The notes under the pieces were generated by a model. That model was not told where the DNA came from and did not search any database. It saw only the letters and a program-made list of their open reading frames with translations. A stretch of 64,000 nt of DNA from Pycnopodia helianthoides (Eukaryota > Echinodermata > Asteroidea > Forcipulatida > Asteriidae): NCBI GenBank assembly GCA_032158295.1, contig CM063258.1, forward strand, positions 7,954,583 to 8,018,582, read 5' to 3'. Of this stretch, positions 45,195 through 64,000 are shown in pieces. Position 1 is the stretch's first letter. Each line of letters begins with the position of its first letter. The position numbers and the translations under genes are program-made.

Positions 45195-48100
45195 ATTCAT
45201 GTTCGAAGTTTAAACAGCTGATGATAGTAATAGTATACCGTATTTCTGATTACTTGAGTGCTGTTGAATTTGTATGGTAAACCATTTCACATGATGTTTA
45301 CATCTATGAAAAATAGTGCAACCAAGAAAGAAAAAAAAACTATTATACAAGGTTCGTCGTAGAGGGAAAAATGTTTTAATAGTCGTTGACTGTGTTCTTG
45401 TTTGTGTGACCAACCATGCATTTAGTAACAAATTTGGGCTTAATCAGTTGTGAGAGTCGCGAGCATAGTGAAAAACCATGCACAATTTTTTAGCATGTAA
45501 ACACATTGTCCTTAATTTTGGTTGTAAACAACCGAAAACACCTGTTGCGGTTTAAAAAAAAAAGTTTTAAGATACAGTTCTCTTGAATATGCTTTCATTT
45601 CAGAGGGAAATATTTCACAGAAAAAATGGTTCCTAGTAGAACTTCATAATCAGTCAGCTTTCAGACTAAAATTAAACAATAATTTTTCCCCTTACCGATA
45701 CTGTATAATGCCGTTAAGAAGATTCATCCAACAACATAATAATTTACAGAAGAAAAGGTTGCTTTTGTAAATCATTATGTTGTAGTAGATAAAGCCTTAT
45801 GAACTCAAATTCTTAGTTGCAACTTAATCGATGTGATCAAGAGTCAAAATGAATGAACGAAAACAAAAACTAAGTAACTATGATAATGGGAGTACAGCGC
45901 ATCATTGTTGCCTGATACATATTTGTCTTTGAACCTTGATTCTACTGAGTTCGAACATTCCCTAAAAGGTTGTTTTAATACCGAAATGACCTACCCGTGC
46001 CAGTAATTTCGAACGCTTCTAGTTGTTTTGTTGAACTCTGCATTTCAAATGGGACCGCGGTTTCCAAAACCAGCCGCGCAGTTTTGAAACTATAATCATG
46101 GCGTTAAAACGGACGAACAAACTTTGTGTCGCAACCATTCCCGTTTGTCTTTTGCCACTTTTACTTAAAATTTATTTATGGTTCAAATTAAAAGTTTATG
46201 CCCACTTCAGTGTTCGTATTAGATTAACTTCAGCGACATGTACAAGATACAAATTATATTCCTCGGTGAAACATTGTTTATTTATACAATTTGTATGTGA
46301 TTAGTACCAGGAAATGCACCTTTTGCTGGGGAAATATCTATGTGTCAATCTACCACGATGGCTGTATTTTTAAAGATGTAACTATTTTCTAACCCGAAGA
46401 CCATAATTATGCACAAAATGGTGTAACTATGTTGTGTTACTTACTTTTGGATGGCGTTGAAGGTTTAAACGAGGTAGTTTGAATATGGTTACAATGGGTA
46501 TGTGCCAAAGCAGTGGGTACACTTCTACATAACTATAGTGTACCTTTACCCGAAATGTACCTTAATATACCATTTGTGCTGTAGATTTACCCTTAATCCC
46601 CTATGCCTCTTCGTTTACCCTTTATGTCCCTCCTCGTGTACCTTTCATGTCCCCCTTGTGTACCCTTCATGTACCTTTACCTGTTGTTGACATAACATCA
46701 CAGCCAGGTATTTTGTTAAATTTCTTGAATACCACAAGACGAAAGAAATCCGCAGTTGCAGCAAGTCCAGGGTCACCTGGCATTGTTCGGCCCCATTGGG
46801 TCCTCTGTTTGCCAAGTCACGGCACCAGAAAAGAGCAGAAATTTCTTTCAAAGGGTCACACCAGTGTGCATGGAAGCGTGCGCTCGCTAAAAAGGCCCCG
46901 TTGTTTATCTAACGAATCGCAGGGTTAACCAGGTCTCGAGTTCTTGTAGGCCATTTTCTTTGGCGCCTTAACCTTTCGTGTTTGCTGTTTTTCTCTCGGT
47001 AGAATTTCTGCTGGCATTTCAGACTTAAAAATCTAACTTGTAATGCACCTTCTGGGTCACAAAACACAATAATTTGTTTTCTCTTTTCAATTTGTTATTA
47101 TTTTTGCGTGTGTGGCCTTTGTGGAGTTCAAAAAGAACCGGTAAAACCACGTGACCTTTTCTATCTGTCTATTGATAGAGGTATAGGCCTACATGATACA
47201 ATTTGGTTCGATTATAACTAACGTTGACTGTTCGTTGCTTTCACACTTTTTGAGGTATATAGAGTCTTAACTTCTGTCTATAGCCCAGCAGGGATAAAAC
47301 AAAGTTTGACCTGGCAAGTCAACCAGAATGAACTGTAATTCTCTAGATTTTAAGTTTATTATCACTTCCTTATAAGAAAAGAGCTGTATCAATTAATTTG
47401 ATTGACGTGTTCAAAATCAAATGACCTATTTTATGAGTATTTAATATTATAATTGTTTTTAATCATTGCGCATTATGAATATTCAACATTTATAAGTCAA
47501 TTATAATTTTCCTAACCTGTTCAGTATTGTATTTGAATTGAAATAGTTGTTAATAATCATTGAAGTATATCACTGCCATCTATTACCTTAATCACGATAC
47601 CTATTATTGTAATCAATGTTATGAATAATAATTTATCAATGTTCATGAAGTATTGTCGAAACTGACTGAGGCTATAAGGGGATCCGGCTCCAGCTCATAA
47701 GTAATCCATATCGTCTCGAGAGCTTGGCTTCAAACTTACTCAAGCCTGATGGCTTGATCTATGTGATTTCGAAAATGCACCATTTATAAACAAACCAACG
47801 CCATACCAAGGCTGTCATATTGTTGGGACACCTTGACTTTACGTCTAACCTAAAACGGTCATGCATGATGTAATTAGTATAAGCAATGATTGTATTCATC
47901 ATGTGACATTAAATAAACTGTCATGGATAAAGAGATGTGCTTCTCGGCTAAAATAGTTTTTGTCATGGTCGTACTATCTTTGTCCTTCTGCATGCGCACT
48001 TACACAGTAAACGATTTTGCTCATCATAATTGAGTCGGTATTTATATGGAAGAAGAAGAACTTTAAGAATGATTTGGTAATGATTGTCTAGAGTATAGGC

Positions 48101-48271
48101 CTATGGTTCTTATTGTGTACACACGAGGCAATAGACAACTGTTCAAGACAATCTCCTGTAAAAAAAAAACCACATTCACCATTTAACTTTCTAACCAAAT
48201 CACTCTTATTGAATGATGTGTTTTTTTTGGGGGGGGGGGGTTCTACTACAAATGTACACCTTTTGCAAACT
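45195..48271. other. Long intergenic region, no gene recognised
   Basis: It holds a family F repeat (45430-45720), a pyrimidine-rich degenerate tract of 'gtaccctt/catgtacc' phrases (46500-46685) and AT-rich DNA. Open stretches here are short and lack domain features. Confidence 0.4.
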
Positions 48272-48350
48272 CAGGCCTGGAATTACACGGAGGCCACGAC
48301 CTCTGTTGCTCTGCGTGGTCTTGTCCTTGGTGCCCTTTTAGAAGTTCCCC
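48272..48350. repeat. CAGGCCTGGAATT dispersed repeat
   Basis: It begins caggcctggaattacacgga and continues ggccacgacctctgttgct. It is closely related to 4515-4612. Confidence 0.6.
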
Positions 48351-48814
48351 GAGTAGCTGACTGGCAGGCCCCTACCTTGTAAAAGACCCTAAATGATAGA
48401 GCTAGGGCTTTAATTGCCTGCTGTACATTTGGTCCACACCGGCGACCGAATGGCAATTTCAGGCACGGCTGCCACCCGACTGCCAATCACCAACCGATGG
48501 GGCAGAATTTGTTGATTGGAGCAGTTTGTTTTTAGTATAGGCTGTGCAAATCTCGCGCATATTATTGAAAACGAGAAAACAACCCCACGAAACCCATAGC
48601 AATTCATTATAATACAACTTCAATTTTTATACAACACAAATAGTTGGTTACAATTAACATTGAAACAAAATTAAAACATGTGACGAGGATGCCTATTTTT
48701 TTAGTAACTCATTTTGCAAACACACCAGAATTTCTGTGACCATTACATGAGTTTAAAGATAAATTGATCATCAAAATTCTTAATAGATCCGTTGATGAAC
48801 CGTGCACACGTGAA

Positions 48815-49542
48815 AGGCTGTCATTGGCTGAGAGTTGTGCGCAGCGCGTACACGCCGCGTGCACGTTTCCATTGTTTTTCATTAAAGATGGTGGTCATTG
48901 ACGTCATGTGCAATCCATCTATTGTTTAACTAGAATTGGAGGTCAAGTCTTTTTTTAAGGTTTTATTTTATTTGTTTATTTGTTTAACTTACTCAAAAAA
49001 TAAGTTTCTCAGCCTCTCGAACACCAATCAGATATATTTTCGGACAACTAAACTTCAGATTGCTTTACCATTTTTGCAGGTCAGTCGTTTGGAATATTTG
49101 CTAATTACCCCAGAAAAACACCCCCTAAAATGTGCTTATCCCCAAACCGATTTACTGCCAGTTTTCATGAAGCACTCCTCCAAATCCGCAAGCCAAATAG
49201 GACAACATTTAAAGCCTAATTAAATCTATCCAATCTCCTCAAAAGTTGAAGCACAAAATCCCCAGGTTGTGGTAGCTTGTCATAATTACACAATCTAATT
49301 ATTGCATGACCCCCAAAACGTTATTATTGAAAAGATCTTGAGAGCATACAAACGATGATAGGCGCATGAATATTGGCATACTTAGTGTATGCAGTGCACC
49401 CGTCAGTAGATGGATTGCAGTTGATTTCCATTATATTGGAGATCAATATTGGATTGCACATGACGTCATTGACCTCCATTTGATGAAAAACAATAAAAGC
49501 AAACGTGTACGCGCTTCGCACAACTTTCAGCCAATGACTGCC
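48815..49542. mobile_element. Inverted-repeat element with CRE motifs in both arms
   Basis: The left arm (ggctgtcattggctgagagt ... gacgtcatgtgcaatcca) pairs with the right arm (tggattgcacatgacgtca ... ctttcagccaatgac) over about 100 bp. Both arms contain TGACGTCA-type palindromes and CpG-rich gcgcgtacacg/cgtgtacgcgc. The total is 0.73 kb and it is non-coding. Confidence 0.65.
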
Positions 49543-50455
49543 AATGCAAGGGGTCTATATTATAAATGGCCAACCAGCATGCGAGGGGAACACCAAAAAA
49601 GTAACGAGCAAATTGTTAGAAACAATCAATGGCTTTTTCTTGAGGTTTTATTTTTTTATTTTTGAGGAATAAGTTAGCCTATCGTCAGCACGAAGAATTT
49701 TTAATTAGGAATGAGATGTTTTTTTTATCGATTATCTAAGTTCCCGTCTAAACCACACCGACCAGAGCTGTGTATGCGAGAGTTACGACATGGAGAGACA
49801 TGTTGTTTGGTCACGTGACCGCTGGACGCCATTTTTGCAGTCAAAATGCAGCACAACCCAATGTGCAGTCTAGTCTGTGTGCGCACATGCCTTTTTGGCG
49901 ACCGAAAAAATTAATGGCTTGTAATCGCAAGTTGTCGCAACTCTCTCACCGACCGTTCAAGTTGACTAGCGCCCTCTATATTTATACTATTATGTTGTTC
50001 ATGTTACATCATACTTCATAGAGAGGTAACATTCTACCTCCATGCATAGACCAAGGACCAGAATTGGGAAACGTCACGAATGGACGGAATGTTGATCTCA
50101 ATCATCTTAGCCTGTCTTTAATAGACAGCATAATCTAAATAATTCAGATTCAGATCAAAATAAAATAGGCTGAATTATTTTTTTGATCTTTGAAAATGGG
50201 TCCTTGATCTTTTAAATTCCCTCATAATTTTAGGCGAGCTTGAACAATCCTGAATTTCACTTTATTGTATCATTGTACATGTATTTACGGTTCATACTCG
50301 CGTTCCTTGTTCTAGGCCTATATGGTTCTAATTCATTCCTCCATGGTTCTTTGCACTTCCATGCTCTGTGATACTCGTAGTAGAAACAGGTCTTTGGGTC
50401 AAGGACACAGTCATAGAAAGGCCTACCCTTCCCACCATCAACAAATGTTTTGATT
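49543..50455. other. Intergenic region upstream of PHYHD1
   Basis: No gene is firmly supported. A minus-strand open frame of about 70 codons (50469-50257) with an unusual Cys/Tyr-rich centre (KTCFYYEYHRAWKCKEPW) starts next to the PHYHD1 promoter. It has no recognised family and no confirmed splice sites. Confidence 0.3.
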
Positions 50456-50493
50456 GGCTGACAATACATTTGCAAAAATTAGAGGGTAAGGTA

Positions 50494-50505
50494 TGCGCAT
50501 GCGCA
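50494..50505. promoter_or_regulatory. NRF1-type palindromic site in the PHYHD1 promoter
   Basis: The 12-mer tgcgcatgcgca is an exact match to the NRF1 consensus YGCGCAYGCGCR, 101 bp upstream of the PHYHD1 start codon. An inverted CCAAT box (gattgg) lies about 40 bp further upstream. This architecture is common in TATA-less, often bidirectional, housekeeping promoters. Confidence 0.6.
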
Positions 50506-50606
50506 CCCTCCGACCGAACGACCTCAAATCAGACAACAACGACCCCCTCCCCCTCTACTGGAAACGGCACTTAACATTTCTGAAAACGTGCGCTGACAAA
50601 ATAACA

Positions 50607-63979
<13,373 letters not shown>

Positions 63980-64000
63980 GCATCTAAGTATGACCTTCTG

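Overview
The window is nuclear DNA of an animal. Genes are split by GT-AG introns, intergenic space is AT-rich and full of short inverted-repeat transposons, and there is no operon structure. The set of recognisable genes (DAXX, NRARP, PHYHD1, a CARF/ALS2CR8-type gene) together with a BEL/Pao retrotransposon points to a non-vertebrate deuterostome. The TTAA-flanked miniature elements resemble repeats I associate with echinoderms, probably a sea star. The species is an inference and cannot be proved from this sequence alone.

Layout. 0.3-0.6 kb (-): one exon of a death-fold (DED-like) protein, broken by an apparent 1-nt deletion in a homopolymer. 0.9-1.7 kb: a Mutator-type miniature transposon with perfect 9-bp target duplications. 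2.8-11.0 kb (+): a five-exon gene joining an acidic/His-Gln-rich N terminus, a CARF (ALS2CR8)-type domain, a MULE-type transposase core and a SWIM zinc finger; it looks like a domesticated transposase regulator. 13.15-29.4 kb and 31.76-40.9 kb: two direct tandem copies of one segment, each carrying a DAXX-like gene on the minus strand. Copy A (upstream) has a BEL/Pao element in its first intron and has lost its C-terminal exon. Copy B keeps that exon but carries two 1-nt frameshifts. 43.3-43.7 kb (+): an intronless NRARP gene with an RBPJ/Su(H)-type site upstream. 44-50 kb: no gene recognised. 50.6-64.0 kb (+): a complete nine-exon PHYHD1 gene with an NRF1-type palindrome just upstream and a 39-bp minisatellite in intron 7.

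The genes do not form a pathway. The main points of interest are the CARF-MULE-SWIM fusion gene, the DAXX tandem duplication with complementary damage in the two copies, and several transposon insertions that can be dated relative to that duplication because the other copy shows the empty site.
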